From assembly GCA_036380715.1 (NCBI GenBank), contig DASVEF010000363.1, positions 15,487 to 79,486 of the forward strand: DNA of 64,000 bases. The letters are read 5' to 3'. The stretch is from UBA5704 sp036380715 (GTDB lineage Bacteria > Acidobacteriota > Thermoanaerobaculia > Multivoradales > UBA5704). The notes below the pieces were generated by a model that did not search any database, was not told the origin of the DNA, and worked only from the letters and a program-made list of their open reading frames with translations. A program made the position numbers and the translations under genes. Shown piece after piece: positions 7,724-17,805 of the stretch (position 1 is the first letter of the stretch; every line of letters begins with the position of its first letter).

Positions 7724-9265
7724 TCAACGCGCGGCGTGGCCCGCCTGGAAGATCCTGCGGACGGTCTCGATCGTGTCCGCTTCGACGGCGGTCTTGTCGT
7801 CGCGGTAGCGCTTGACGCGGGCGAAGCGGAGGGCCATGCCGGCCGGATACTGCGGGCTCTCCTGGACGTCGCTGAAGGCGATCTCGACGACGATCTCGGG
7901 CCGCAAGTAGACCGTCCAGCCGTCGGTGCTCAGGGCGATCTCCTGGAATTTCTTCGTCTGCCAGGCGAGCATCTCGTCGGTCAGCCCCTTGAAGGTCTTG
8001 CCGAGCATGACGAAGGCGCCGTTCTCGGGATCGCGGGCGCCGAGGTGGAGGTTGGAGAGCCGGCCTTGACGCCGGCCGTGCCCCCATTCGGCGGCGAGGA
8101 TGACCAAGTCCAGGGTGTGCGCGGGCTTGATCTTGAGCCAGGAGAAGCCGCGCTTCCCCGCCTCGTAGGGGGCGGCGGTCGCCTTGGCCATGATCCCTTC
8201 GTGGCCGCGGCGCAGGGCCTGCTCGAAGAAGCCGTCGGCCTCTTCGGCGTCGGCGGTGACCAGGCGCGGCACGGCGAGGCCCGGGGCCGCGCCTTCGAGC
8301 GCTGCGAAGCGCTCGCCCGCGGGACGGTCGATCAGGTCGTCGCCGTCGACGTGCAGGAGGTCGAAGAAGAAGGGGGTCAGGGGGAGCTCGCCGCGCAGAC
8401 GGGGGACGTCGAGCTTGCGGCCGAAGCGGCGCATGGTGACCTGGAAGGGATGCGGCGCGCCGTCCGGCCGCAGGGCGATGACCTCGCCGTCGAGGAGGAT
8501 CTGGCGCGCGGGCAGGGCCTGGACGGCCTCGACGAGCTCGGGCACGGCGTGGGTGACCTCGTTGCCGCGGCGGGAGTAGACCCGCACGTCGTCCTCCGCC
8601 TTGTGGACCTGGACGCGGGCGCCGTCGAGCTTGAATTCGAGAGCCGCCTCGCCCAGCCGTTCAAGGGCCTCGGAGGCGTCGCCCGCGGTCTGGGCGAGCA
8701 TGGGCTGGAGAGGGCGGAAGAGCTGGAGGTGGAAGCGGGAGAGCCCCGGCCGCCCCTCGGTGAGGACGGCCCGCGCCACGGCCGGCAGCTCACCAGCCAG
8801 CATCAGCGCCCGGCGCACCTCGTCGGCCGGGACCTCCGCCGCCGCGGCGAGCGCGTCGGCCATCAATCCGGCGAGAGCCCCCTGCCGCAGCTCGCCGAAG
8901 ATCAGACGGACGAGGAAGTCCTGCTCGTCGCGAGTGCCTCGGGCGAGAAGGCCGGAGAGCAGGCGCGCCCGCTCAGCCGTGGAGCCGGCGCCGGTCGTCC
9001 CGGCGATCCGCTCGAACTCGGCATCGACCTCGCCGAGAGTCAGGGAGGGCTCGGGAGTCGCCGATTCCGGGAAGGCATTGCGCACGGCCGCACCGCCGAG
9101 GCCGATCCGCCCCTGTCGCAGGTGGCCCGAAAGGAAGGCCGCGGCGGTGTCGATCTCCTCCGGGTGGAGCCGCCGCAGGAGATCCGCGAGCGCGCCGGTC
9201 TTCTCGGAGCGGGAGCGGGTCTCGGCAACGCGGCGGGAGGTGGCGACGAGGTCGGCGAGGCGCAT
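7724..9265 (-). CDS. lig: ATP-dependent DNA ligase (LigB/DNA ligase I type)
   Basis: 513 residues. The N-terminal helical DNA-binding domain (~1-190) is followed by the nucleotidyltransferase domain with motif I EFKLDGARVQVHK (Lys is the AMP acceptor), motif III FFFDLLHVDGDDL and motif IV region HEGIMAKATAAPYEAGKRG. Motif V LKIKPAHTLDLVILAAEWG leads into an OB-fold. It seals nicks using ATP. ATG 9265 is used; the upstream in-frame segment is not family-like and overlaps a hairpin. It belongs to the archaeal/eukaryotic-like stand-alone ligases and is distinct from LigD at 45.4 kb, so the window encodes two ATP-dependent ligases besides any NAD-dependent LigA elsewhere. Confidence 0.93.
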   Translation of the reverse strand: MRLADLVATSRRVAETRSRSEKTGALADLLRRLHPEEIDTAAAFLSGHLRQGRIGLGGAAVRNAFPESATPEPSLTLGEVDAEFERIAGTTGAGSTAERARLLSGLLARGTRDEQDFLVRLIFGELRQGALAGLMADALAAAAEVPADEVRRALMLAGELPAVARAVLTEGRPGLSRFHLQLFRPLQPMLAQTAGDASEALERLGEAALEFKLDGARVQVHKAEDDVRVYSRRGNEVTHAVPELVEAVQALPARQILLDGEVIALRPDGAPHPFQVTMRRFGRKLDVPRLRGELPLTPFFFDLLHVDGDDLIDRPAGERFAALEGAAPGLAVPRLVTADAEEADGFFEQALRRGHEGIMAKATAAPYEAGKRGFSWLKIKPAHTLDLVILAAEWGHGRRQGRLSNLHLGARDPENGAFVMLGKTFKGLTDEMLAWQTKKFQEIALSTDGWTVYLRPEIVVEIAFSDVQESPQYPAGMALRFARVKRYRDDKTAVEADTIETVRRIFQAGHAAR

Positions 9266-9315
9266 GAAGGGGATGGTAGCGCCAACCGAACTCGAGGTCG
9301 CGTTTTGCGGCCTCA

Positions 9316-9343
9316 AGAGGTGATCGCAAATGCGACCACCTCT
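9316..9343. promoter_or_regulatory. 13-bp-arm inverted repeat upstream of DNA ligase gene
   Basis: Arms AGAGGTGATCGCA (9316-9328) and TGCGACCACCTCT (9331-9343) pair at 12 of 13 positions around a 2-nt loop. It sits in the 93-bp gap between the DUF4157 stop and the ligase start. No T-tract follows on either strand, so an operator is at least as likely as a terminator. Confidence 0.6.
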
Positions 9344-9358
9344 CCAAAGGTCAGGGGA

Positions 9359-9961
9359 TCAGAAAGGGCGCCGGGCCAGGGCGGCCTGGACGTGGGCGGG
9401 GCGGTCGTCGCCGGTCAGGCGCGGGGTCGGCCGGGTTCCGTCGGCCATCTTGGGCTGAACATGCATGACCGACATGGCGGCCCGCAGCCCCATCCTCTCC
9501 GCCTCGGCTTCCATGTTGGGATCCTGGACCACCGCCACGCCGGAGCCGAAGGGGTTGCGCACCCGGCCGGCCCGCTGCTGCACCACGTGAGTCAGCTCAT
9601 GGCCGAGGAGCTGCTGCCCCTGGGGCGTGCTGGGGTTGTACAGGCCGGGGGCGAAGAAGATGTTCGAGCCGTGGGTGAAGGCCAGGGCGCCGATCGAGGA
9701 CGCCTCGGAGCCGACGTGGATGCGGACGTCCGAGAAGGACGTGCCGAAGAAGGCTTCCATCTTCTGCTGCACCGGCTCGGGGAGCGGCTGCCCGCCTCCC
9801 CGGCCCAGGTTGAAGGTCGGCGGGAGCTGGAAGCTGTCGCCGTGGCCGGACGCCTGGACGATGAGTGGCCGGCGGCCTGGGAAGGCGCCCTGGATCACCT
9901 GGGAGCGGGCGGAATTGCGCATGGGGCTGGGACGGTTGGTTAGAGGTGTATTGGGTGTCAT
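9359..9961 (-). CDS. DUF4157-domain protein (putative zinc-peptidase-like)
   Basis: About 200 residues. The DUF4157 core is clear: PLPEPVQQKMEAFFGTSFSDVRIHVG, then FTHGSNIFFAPG and the HExxH-type motif LLGHELTHVVQQRAG, then the downstream Glu in MEAEAERMG. DUF4157 proteins are often associated with extracellular contractile injection systems (eCIS) or are toxin-linked. None of the other eCIS genes is in this window, so this copy is an orphan. ATG 9961 is preferred; a GTG start at 10021 would add 20 residues but lacks a ribosome site. It is divergent from clpS. Confidence 0.82.
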   Translation of the reverse strand: MTPNTPLTNRPSPMRNSARSQVIQGAFPGRRPLIVQASGHGDSFQLPPTFNLGRGGGQPLPEPVQQKMEAFFGTSFSDVRIHVGSEASSIGALAFTHGSNIFFAPGLYNPSTPQGQQLLGHELTHVVQQRAGRVRNPFGSGVAVVQDPNMEAEAERMGLRAAMSVMHVQPKMADGTRPTPRLTGDDRPAHVQAALARRPF

Positions 9962-10091
9962 GGCCTCATCGAGAGGGTCGATCCCAAAAAGTTCCCTCGG
10001 TTGGCCTTTCCAGTATCGCACGAAACGTCCGGTAAGGGAACAGGGGGCTGGTTGCCTCCCGTCCCCGGATCGGTTCTACTTAGAAAGAGAT

Positions 10092-10423
10092 ATGCCCCGC
10101 CCCCGTCTGGACACGGAGCGTGACGCCGGCCTCGCCGTCGAGGAGCGCAAGAAGACGCGCCGCCCGCGGCGCTGGAAGGTGCTGATCTTCAACGACGACT
10201 TCACGACGATGGACTTCGTCGTGTACGTCCTGATGAAGCACTTCCGCAAGGCGCCCGCCGAGGCCACGCACGTCATGCTCCAGGTGCACCACAACGGGGT
10301 CGGGGTCGCGGGGGTCTATCCCAAGGACGTGGCCGAGACGAAAGTCGCCGAGGTCATGGCCGAGGCCCGGGCCCACGAGATGCCTCTGAAGCTCGAGGCC
10401 CACCCCGCGGAGGACGGAGACGA

Positions 10424-10427
<4 letters not shown>
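10092..10427 (+). CDS. clpS: ATP-dependent Clp protease adaptor ClpS
   Basis: 111 residues with the ClpS fold: WKVLIFNDDFTTMDFVVYVL (the N-degron pocket with the conserved NDD), HFRKAPAEATHVMLQVHHNG and VAGVYPKDVAETKVAEV. ClpS delivers N-end-rule substrates to ClpA. ATG 10092 is chosen at the start of the basic N-terminal extension, with AGAAAGAGA ahead. The stop overlaps the clpA start by 4 bp (ATGA), so the two are translationally coupled, the usual clpS-clpA arrangement. Confidence 0.96.
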
Positions 10428-12679
<2,252 letters not shown>

Positions 12680-12687
12680 GGGCGCAC

Positions 12688-13145
12688 GGGGCGGACCGCC
12701 GTCCGGACGGGGGGAACGTCCGTTCGCGCGGGGGGAAGGCTCGGACCAACGGGGAGAGGCTCCTCCCTTGTGGGGTGAGGCTCCTCCCTCGCGGGGTGAG
12801 GCTCCTCCCTCGCGGGGAGAGGCTCCTCCCTTGTGGGGAGAAAGCTCCTACCTCGTGGGGAGAAGCCCCTCCCTTGTGGGGTGAGGCTCCTCCCTTGCGG
12901 GGAGAAGCTCCTACCTCGTGGGGAGGAGCCCCTCCCTTGTGGGGAGACGCTCCTCCCCGTCCGTACGGCCGTTCCCCCCACTCGCCCGGACATCGCCCCC
13001 GCTCGCCCGAGCCTTCCTCCCACGCGAACCCGCGGCTCTCCCCACTCGTCCGCGCCTCGCCCCGTGGGTACGCGCCTTCCCCCCTCTCACCCGCGCCTTC
13101 CCCCCGCTCGCCTCCGCGTTCCCCCCGTTCGCCCCTTCTGTCCCC
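12688..13145. repeat. Degenerate 21-bp-period tandem repeat array after clpA
   Basis: Units beginning GGGG start at 12688, 12709, 12730, 12751 and so on at 21-bp steps. From 12751 to 12940 there are nine clear units (eight of 21 bp, one of 22 bp) of the form GGGGAGAGGCTCCTCCC plus four bases; a tenth begins at 12941. From about 12962 the units change to C-rich types (CGTTCCCCCC..., CCTTCCCCCC...) but keep the 21-bp step to about 13145. Many units carry a GAGGCTCCTC-like partial palindrome. Because 21 is a multiple of 3, long open frames appear on both strands (heptapeptides such as RLLPRGV or GGASPHK). I treat these as by-products, not genes. The array fills most of the 633-bp gap. Confidence 0.9.
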
Positions 13146-13158
13146 CCGCAACTTTCTC

Positions 13159-13188
13159 TTGACTTCCGGCGCTTTTCCGCCGTAGGAT
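13159..13188 (+). promoter_or_regulatory. Sigma-70-like promoter for the 13.3-kb gene
   Basis: TTGACT (13159-13164), an 18-bp spacer and TAGGAT (13183-13188). It lies just after the 21-bp array and about 125 bp ahead of the start codon at 13313, implying a leader of roughly 115 nt. Confidence 0.6.
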
Positions 13189-13252
13189 CGTATCGCGTCG
13201 ACGTGCTGTCCCGTTCCGCCGGCCGCAGGGCACCGCGGCCTCACATGAAAAC

Positions 13253-13287
13253 GGCCCGGAAGCGAGTAGCAAGCTCCCTCCCGGGCC
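13253..13287 (+). promoter_or_regulatory. Leader hairpin ahead of 13.3-kb gene
   Basis: GGCCCGG (13253-13259) and CCGGGCC (13281-13287) form a 7-bp stem around a 21-nt loop. The stem ends about 10 bp before the GGAGGG ribosome site, so it lies in the predicted leader. It matches no riboswitch I recognise. Confidence 0.4.
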
Positions 13288-13312
13288 TGACCCTGCAGGA
13301 GGGTTAAGCTCC

Positions 13313-13843
13313 ATGCAAGGCTCCGACGAGTCTAGCACCCCGTCCGTCCCCGCCGTTCCGTCTTCCCGCAACGCCTTCCACCCCGAGTTCCTGAAGCAGC
13401 TCGGCGAGCGCGACGAGCCCGTCACCGCCGCCGAGGCCGACGTGGCCGGCCCCTGGCGCCTCGAAAAGGTCGAAGGCGCGGGCTGGGCCCTCTACCGCGC
13501 CAGTGAGGGCCGCGCCCGCGGCTACCTCCCCACCGCGGTGTTCGCCGACCGCAACCTCGCCCTGCTCGCCGCCGCCGTGGTCCCCGCCACCGGCCGCGAC
13601 CGCCTCCTCCGCCTCGACGGCGAGGGCGGCTCGGACGGTTTCGCCGTCGCCCTCGACGACGGCGCCGCGGTCGGCCACTTCCGGCTCTTCGACGAGCCCC
13701 TGCTCGACGCCCTGAACGTGGCCGTTGGCCTGGTGCGCTCCCCGCAGTCGCTCGCCTGGCTGCTCGAAGCCGCCGGCTCGCTCGCCCTGGAGCGCTGCGG
13801 CGCGATCCTCGACGAGCGGGCCGCCGAGCCCGAGCCCGCCTGA
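13313..13843 (+). CDS. Hypothetical protein, 176 residues
   Basis: I do not recognise the family. The protein is soluble-looking: a Ser/Pro-rich start, then a compact mixed alpha/beta region (VAGPWRLEKVEGAGWALYRA, TAVFADRNLALLAAAVVPA, GFAVALDDGAAVGHFRLF) and a helical end (LLDALNVAVGLVRSPQSLAWLLEAAG). No signal peptide, membrane helix or metal motif is present. Reality as a gene is supported by a strong GGAGGG site 9 bp before ATG, a matching promoter upstream, and GC3-rich codon use like its neighbours. It is monocistronic, followed by a hairpin and a long inverted repeat. Confidence 0.75.
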   Translation: MQGSDESSTPSVPAVPSSRNAFHPEFLKQLGERDEPVTAAEADVAGPWRLEKVEGAGWALYRASEGRARGYLPTAVFADRNLALLAAAVVPATGRDRLLRLDGEGGSDGFAVALDDGAAVGHFRLFDEPLLDALNVAVGLVRSPQSLAWLLEAAGSLALERCGAILDERAAEPEPA

Positions 13844-13857
13844 GGCGTTTTTTCCTT

Positions 13858-13886
13858 CCCCCGTTCCGGGTTTTCCTGAACGGGGG
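13858..13886 (+). terminator. Hairpin after 13.3-kb gene
   Basis: CCCCCGTTC (13858-13866) and GAACGGGGG (13878-13886) make a perfect 9-bp stem with an 11-nt loop, 15 bp past the stop codon. No T-run follows, so termination is plausible but not certain. Confidence 0.45.
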
Positions 13887-13890
13887 AGGG

Positions 13891-14214
13891 ATAGGTGCCG
13901 CCCCTCCGGGGCTCCAGGAGAGGTTGGGGGGCGCCTACCCGGGGCTGACGCCCCGGGCTACGTGCTGCCGCCCCCTCCGGGGGCTGAGGTCTTGTTGGTC
14001 TCCGTGCAGGGGTTGCTCGGGCGGTGCCTGGCATCCCGAGTAGCTTCCGGCGGGCTGCGGCAGCTTCCTTGTACGATGAGACGGTCTACCGGAAAGGGCG
14101 CGGCGGACCGGCCGCGGAGAGCCCGCGGAGCGGGCGGCAGCACGTAGCCCGGGCCGTGAGGCCCGGGAACCGCGCCCCCAACCACCCCCGGAGCCCCGGA
14201 GGGGCGACACCTAC
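13891..14214. repeat. MITE-like long inverted repeat, ~80-bp arms
   Basis: The left arm (13891-13970) and right arm (14135-14214, reversed) are inverted copies at roughly 80% identity. Each contains GCCCCTCCGGGGCTCC and ends in GGGCTACGTGCTGCCG. The ~165-bp centre has no gene. The element fills the gap between two convergent genes and ends 2 bp from the TPR-protein stop. No transposase is present. Confidence 0.75.
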
Positions 14215-14216
14215 GG

Positions 14217-16664
14217 TCACGCCCGCACCCCAGGGGGCTTTTGTGCCGGGTGCTTCCAATGAACGCGGAGATAGTGCCGCACCTGATTCAGCACCTCCTG
14301 GCTGATCACCTGGCGGTGAGCCGCGTCCATGAGATCCACCCAGACCGCCCGGAGCTGCTCGTGCCCAAGCTCGAATCGATCGAGCTGAGCGATGGCGAAG
14401 CGGCAGAGCGCCACCGCCCTTTGCGTCGCACCGTGCCGGATATGTACGCTGAAGAGGTAGAGGAGATCAAGGAATGCCTCGCGGTACGCTTCGTGATCAA
14501 AGGCATCTGCGATCACTGCCTCGAAGAGCTGCACTGCCTCCTTGGTGTGGCCGAGGTGCTCTAGGAGCCTCGCCGCGAAGAAGTCGCTTCGCCGCTTGGC
14601 GACCGGCGATAAGCCGGTACTGCGCAGCGGCTCCGCGTGATCGAATGTTTGGAGCGCCAGTTCGATTTCCCCCAGGTTGATCATGCCGTCGGTGCGGATG
14701 TTCTCGGCAAGACATCGCAGGGCGGTATCCGCGGCCGGGATCATAGGGAGCGCCTCCGCCGCGACCGTGAGGGCGCGCGCCGGGTCGGTGTCGACGAGCG
14801 TATGCGCCATCTGCACCAAGGTCCGGGCGACGAGCGGAGTGGCACCCTGACTCTCGTAAAGCTCGACGCATTCTTCGAGCGCCGCAAGGGCCTCGACGCG
14901 GCGGCCTTGATCAGCAAAGAGGGAGGCGGAGATCGATTGTGCCCGTGCTTTGAGGAGAGGGTCGCCAGAGCCCCCCGCTAGGTGCTTCCGGGCTTGGAGG
15001 AGCGCGGCGTTCGCCTGGCTCCACTCGGAAGCGACGCGGCGGACATTCGCAACCTCGATCCAGAGCTGCGCTTGCAAGTCATGCTTCAGGAAAGAAGGCG
15101 CTCCCAGAGCCTTAATCGCCTGATGGGCAAGGCTTGCCGTGAACTCGGCTTCTTCGCGGGAAGGCGCCTGGCGGACGCCCGCAAGGAGTAGCTCGGCGAA
15201 GGTGGTGGTGTGGCACTCGGGAGATTCGGCTACCCTCTGCTGCTGCTTCTTTCTCGACTCCCGTCGGATGAGAGACCAGAGCGCCCGTGCAAGAAGAGGC
15301 CGAACCAGCTCGTTATCCATAAACGACCCTTGACCCGAGGAGGCAGGCGCCCGCCCCTCATCAGGCGTGAAGGCCGGTTCCGAGGGCGCGGGGTGCTTCC
15401 AATGCGAGCGGATATAGTCGCGCGCCTGTCGGAGCATCCGCTCGTCAAGGGACTGTCCTTGCGCGGCTTCGGTGAGCCTCGCAAAGACCGATCGGAGCTG
15501 CTCATGCACCGCCGAGTCGTGGCGATCCATCTCACCGAGCGTACGAAGGCTTGCCTCCGCCGCCCGCTCCGGCGAGCCCAGACGGACGTGAAACCCGAAG
15601 ACGTACAGCAGATCGAGGAGCGCGTCTTTGTAGAACCCCTGCTCGAGGTCGCCGGTCACCACTTCATCGAAAAGCACCTCCGCCTCCCGCAGATGGCCCA
15701 GGGCTTCGAGGAGTCGAGCCGCAATAAAGGTGGAACGCAGAGCGGCGCTCGGCCGGTCGTGGAGCGGTCTAAGGCGCTCTGCCTCCGCAAAGGCGCGTAA
15801 GGCCTCCTCCTGCCGGCCAACGGTCACCAGGCAGTCAGCGCGGATTCTCCCCATGAGGGAGCGAAGCCCCACATCTTCTGGAGGGATATAGACGTGCGTT
15901 CTATCCAATAAGTGCAGCGCTCGCCCCGGATCGTCGTCCGCGATGCAATGGGCCATGGTGACGAGCGTACGGCCGACCTGCGGCCACTCGCCGCAGCGGG
16001 CGTACGCCCTCCGGCACTCCTCCAAGGAGGCCATGGCTTCATCCCGTCTCCCTTGGTCGCACTGGAGAGAGCCCGCGATGGCGAGCCGCCGAGCCTTAAT
16101 GCTCTCGTCGCCGGTGCCAAGGACGCCGTGCTCGTCGGCGCGGAGGAGCGCGTTGTGCGCGGGCTGCCATTCGCCCCTGATCCGGCGGGCGTTCGCGGTG
16201 TCGGTCCAGATCATCGCCAAGAGGTCGTTCTTGAACGCCTCGCTTCCTTCCGTCGGGTCTATCCCCTGCGCGGCGAGGAGCGCCAGGGTCGCCAGAGACT
16301 CGAACTCTTCTCTCGACCACGGCACACGCAGGGCGTCGAGGAGCGCATCGAGAAATGCCGCCGAGTGGCAGAACCGAGAATGGATCACCCTCTCTTTCTG
16401 GGCTCCCGGCGTCAGGCGCCGCAGCTCGGCCAGTTCCGCCTTGGCGAGGAGACGCTCGGCGGCTATCGCCTTCTCGAAGCCGGCCAGCTCGGCCATGATC
16501 TTGAGGAGCGGCGCACGCTTCGCGCTGACCGCACGATCCCCGAGAATACCGGCGGCGAGAGACCGGCAGGCAGGGCAAGCAGAGAGGTGCGCCGCCATCC
16601 GCGCGATCTCGGCCCTCCCTGCTTCGCTTACGCGAAGCAGCCTCTCCTTCGTGACGTGTGCCAT
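14217..16664 (-). CDS. TPR-rich protein with N-terminal zinc-finger-like motif, internally duplicated
   Basis: 815 residues. The start has an anti-sigma-like zinc motif (HLSACPACRS; compare HxxxCxxC of zf-HC2). Two homologous halves of TPR-like helical repeats follow. Half 1 ends YIRSHWKHPA (~430) and half 2 ends YLRVHWKHPA (~805). Shared stations include ANxRRxxxEWxxAxxALLxA, ASLEEC/AALEEC, RTLVTMAH/RTLVQMAH, FIAARLLEALGH/FFAARLLEHLGH and LLDLLYVFGFHVR/FLDLLYLFSVHIR. The gene therefore arose by tandem duplication or fusion of two ~390-residue units, and half 2 lacks the zinc motif. No membrane helix is evident. It is probably a sensory or scaffold protein; the ligand is unknown. A small secreted peptide gene lies just upstream on the same strand. 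Confidence 0.8.
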   Translation of the reverse strand: MAHVTKERLLRVSEAGRAEIARMAAHLSACPACRSLAAGILGDRAVSAKRAPLLKIMAELAGFEKAIAAERLLAKAELAELRRLTPGAQKERVIHSRFCHSAAFLDALLDALRVPWSREEFESLATLALLAAQGIDPTEGSEAFKNDLLAMIWTDTANARRIRGEWQPAHNALLRADEHGVLGTGDESIKARRLAIAGSLQCDQGRRDEAMASLEECRRAYARCGEWPQVGRTLVTMAHCIADDDPGRALHLLDRTHVYIPPEDVGLRSLMGRIRADCLVTVGRQEEALRAFAEAERLRPLHDRPSAALRSTFIAARLLEALGHLREAEVLFDEVVTGDLEQGFYKDALLDLLYVFGFHVRLGSPERAAEASLRTLGEMDRHDSAVHEQLRSVFARLTEAAQGQSLDERMLRQARDYIRSHWKHPAPSEPAFTPDEGRAPASSGQGSFMDNELVRPLLARALWSLIRRESRKKQQQRVAESPECHTTTFAELLLAGVRQAPSREEAEFTASLAHQAIKALGAPSFLKHDLQAQLWIEVANVRRVASEWSQANAALLQARKHLAGGSGDPLLKARAQSISASLFADQGRRVEALAALEECVELYESQGATPLVARTLVQMAHTLVDTDPARALTVAAEALPMIPAADTALRCLAENIRTDGMINLGEIELALQTFDHAEPLRSTGLSPVAKRRSDFFAARLLEHLGHTKEAVQLFEAVIADAFDHEAYREAFLDLLYLFSVHIRHGATQRAVALCRFAIAQLDRFELGHEQLRAVWVDLMDAAHRQVISQEVLNQVRHYLRVHWKHPAQKPPGVRA

Positions 16665-16745
16665 TCTTGGTTTCTCTAAAACAAAAGACGCTGAACCGCA
16701 GTTTTAGGGTAGCTCGAAATACCCGCCTCTGTACATTGGGACTTG

Positions 16746-16785
16746 AAGGGGGAGGGAGGCTCCTTGGCGAGTCACCCTCCCCCTT
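16746..16785 (-). terminator. 11-bp hairpin between peptide gene and TPR gene
   Basis: AAGGGGGAGGG (16746-16756) and CCCTCCCCCTT (16775-16785) pair perfectly with an 18-nt loop, 10 bp beyond the peptide stop. There is no T-run; it may be a weak terminator or an RNA-stabilising hairpin between two co-directional genes. Confidence 0.45.
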
Positions 16786-16795
16786 GGCAGCGCGG

Positions 16796-17032
16796 CTATC
16801 CGTTCGGGTCGTTGCCCGCTCCGGCGTCCGCGGTCGGAGTCGGCGGTGGGTTGACTCCCAATGGGTCCGCGGCAGCGAGGGGAGAGAGTGACGCTCCGTT
16901 CGGGTCGTAGCCTCCTCCCGCATTGGCGGTGGGGGAACCGTCCGGGTCGTAGCCCCCTCCGGCATCGACGGTCTGGGATGCTGTGGAGTACGAGGCGAAG
17001 AGATAGAGCAAGAGGAGAACGAAGCGAAGCAT
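16796..17032 (-). CDS. Small secreted peptide with repeated DAGGGYDPDG motifs
   Basis: 78 residues. A signal peptide (MLRFVLLLLYLFASYSTASQ) is followed by three variants of one motif: DAGGGYDPDG, NAGGGYDPNG and, at the extreme C-terminus, DAGAGNDPNG, with a Pro-rich spacer. GGGAG precedes ATG 17032, and that ribosome site is part of a CTCCCTTTCAGGGA palindrome also found near the BON genes. The length is too small for a confident family call, but the signal peptide, ribosome site and repeated Asp/Asn-Pro-Asp/Asn-Gly turns argue it is expressed. It may be a Ca-binding-like or processed peptide; this is speculative. The TPR gene lies downstream. Confidence 0.65.
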   Translation of the reverse strand: MLRFVLLLLYLFASYSTASQTVDAGGGYDPDGSPTANAGGGYDPNGASLSPLAAADPLGVNPPPTPTADAGAGNDPNG

Positions 17033-17172
17033 AGGCTTCTCCCTTTCAGGGACGGGTGACCGCGCACACGAGCGCCAATGCCCGTGGTGGTTGTCCCTGG
17101 GACCGGAGTGTCCGCCTTTCCTGTCTCGCAGGACAAGCTAGCTACTGCTTCGCCCAAACGAGGGAGGAATTC

Positions 17173-17805
17173 ATGGACTCACGCGAAGTGCCGATCCTGG
17201 AGACGCAACGCCTGCGGCTGCGGCCGTTCCGCAGGAGCGACCTCGACGACTATGCAGAGCTGTACGCAGACCCCGAAATCTTGCGGTACCTCGGCGCGGG
17301 AACCGAGCCCTGGGACCGGGGCCGGGCTGGCCGGCACCTGGCCTTCGTGCTGGGACACTGGCAACTCGAAGGCTGTGGAGAATGGGCCATGGAGCACCGG
17401 GAGACCGGAGCCTTCGTCGGCGTGGTCGGCTTCTCTGCGCCGGAGGGCTGGCCCGGCCTCGAGCTCGCCTGGATTCTGGCGCGGCGCTATTGGGGCCACG
17501 GTTACGCGACCGAGGGCGCGCTGGCTGCCCTGCGCTGCGCCTTCCTCGACTGGCACAAGGAACGCGTGATCAGTCTCATCCACCCGGAAAATCGCGCATC
17601 CATCCGCGTCGCCGAGCGGCTCGGCGAGACCCTGCAAGACCGCATCGAGCATTTCGGCCGGGGGATGCTGTGCTATGGAATCGACCGGGCGAGCTACGAA
17701 CGGCGGCACGAGCTGGATGATTCATCCTTCCAGAACCTCTCTCAGACCTCTGGCCAGCTCCTCCACCCCCGGCGGCGCCAGGATGCTGTGGTGAGTGCCC
17801 GGTAG
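17173..17805 (+). CDS. GNAT-family acetyltransferase (RimJ/RimL-like)
   Basis: About 210 residues. It has the RimJ/RimL layout: LETQRLRLRPFRRSDLDDYAELYADPEILRYL at the start, then FVGVVGFSAPEGWPGLELAWILARRYWGHGYATEG with the acetyl-CoA loop, and VISLIHPENRASIRVAERLG. It would transfer acetyl from acetyl-CoA to an amine (protein N-terminus or small molecule). GGGAGGAA precedes ATG 17173. Its last 84 bp overlap the 3' end of the convergent NRPS gene, so the C-terminal ~28 residues are probably non-conserved read-on. It might tailor or detoxify the peptide product, but the opposite orientation gives only weak support. Confidence 0.88.
   Translation: MDSREVPILETQRLRLRPFRRSDLDDYAELYADPEILRYLGAGTEPWDRGRAGRHLAFVLGHWQLEGCGEWAMEHRETGAFVGVVGFSAPEGWPGLELAWILARRYWGHGYATEGALAALRCAFLDWHKERVISLIHPENRASIRVAERLGETLQDRIEHFGRGMLCYGIDRASYERRHELDDSSFQNLSQTSGQLLHPRRRQDAVVSAR

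Noticed and set aside
5848..9265. Prophage
   Set aside because: Only RecT/YqaJ are phage-like; no capsid, terminase, lysis or integrase genes adjoin and the composition is unchanged.
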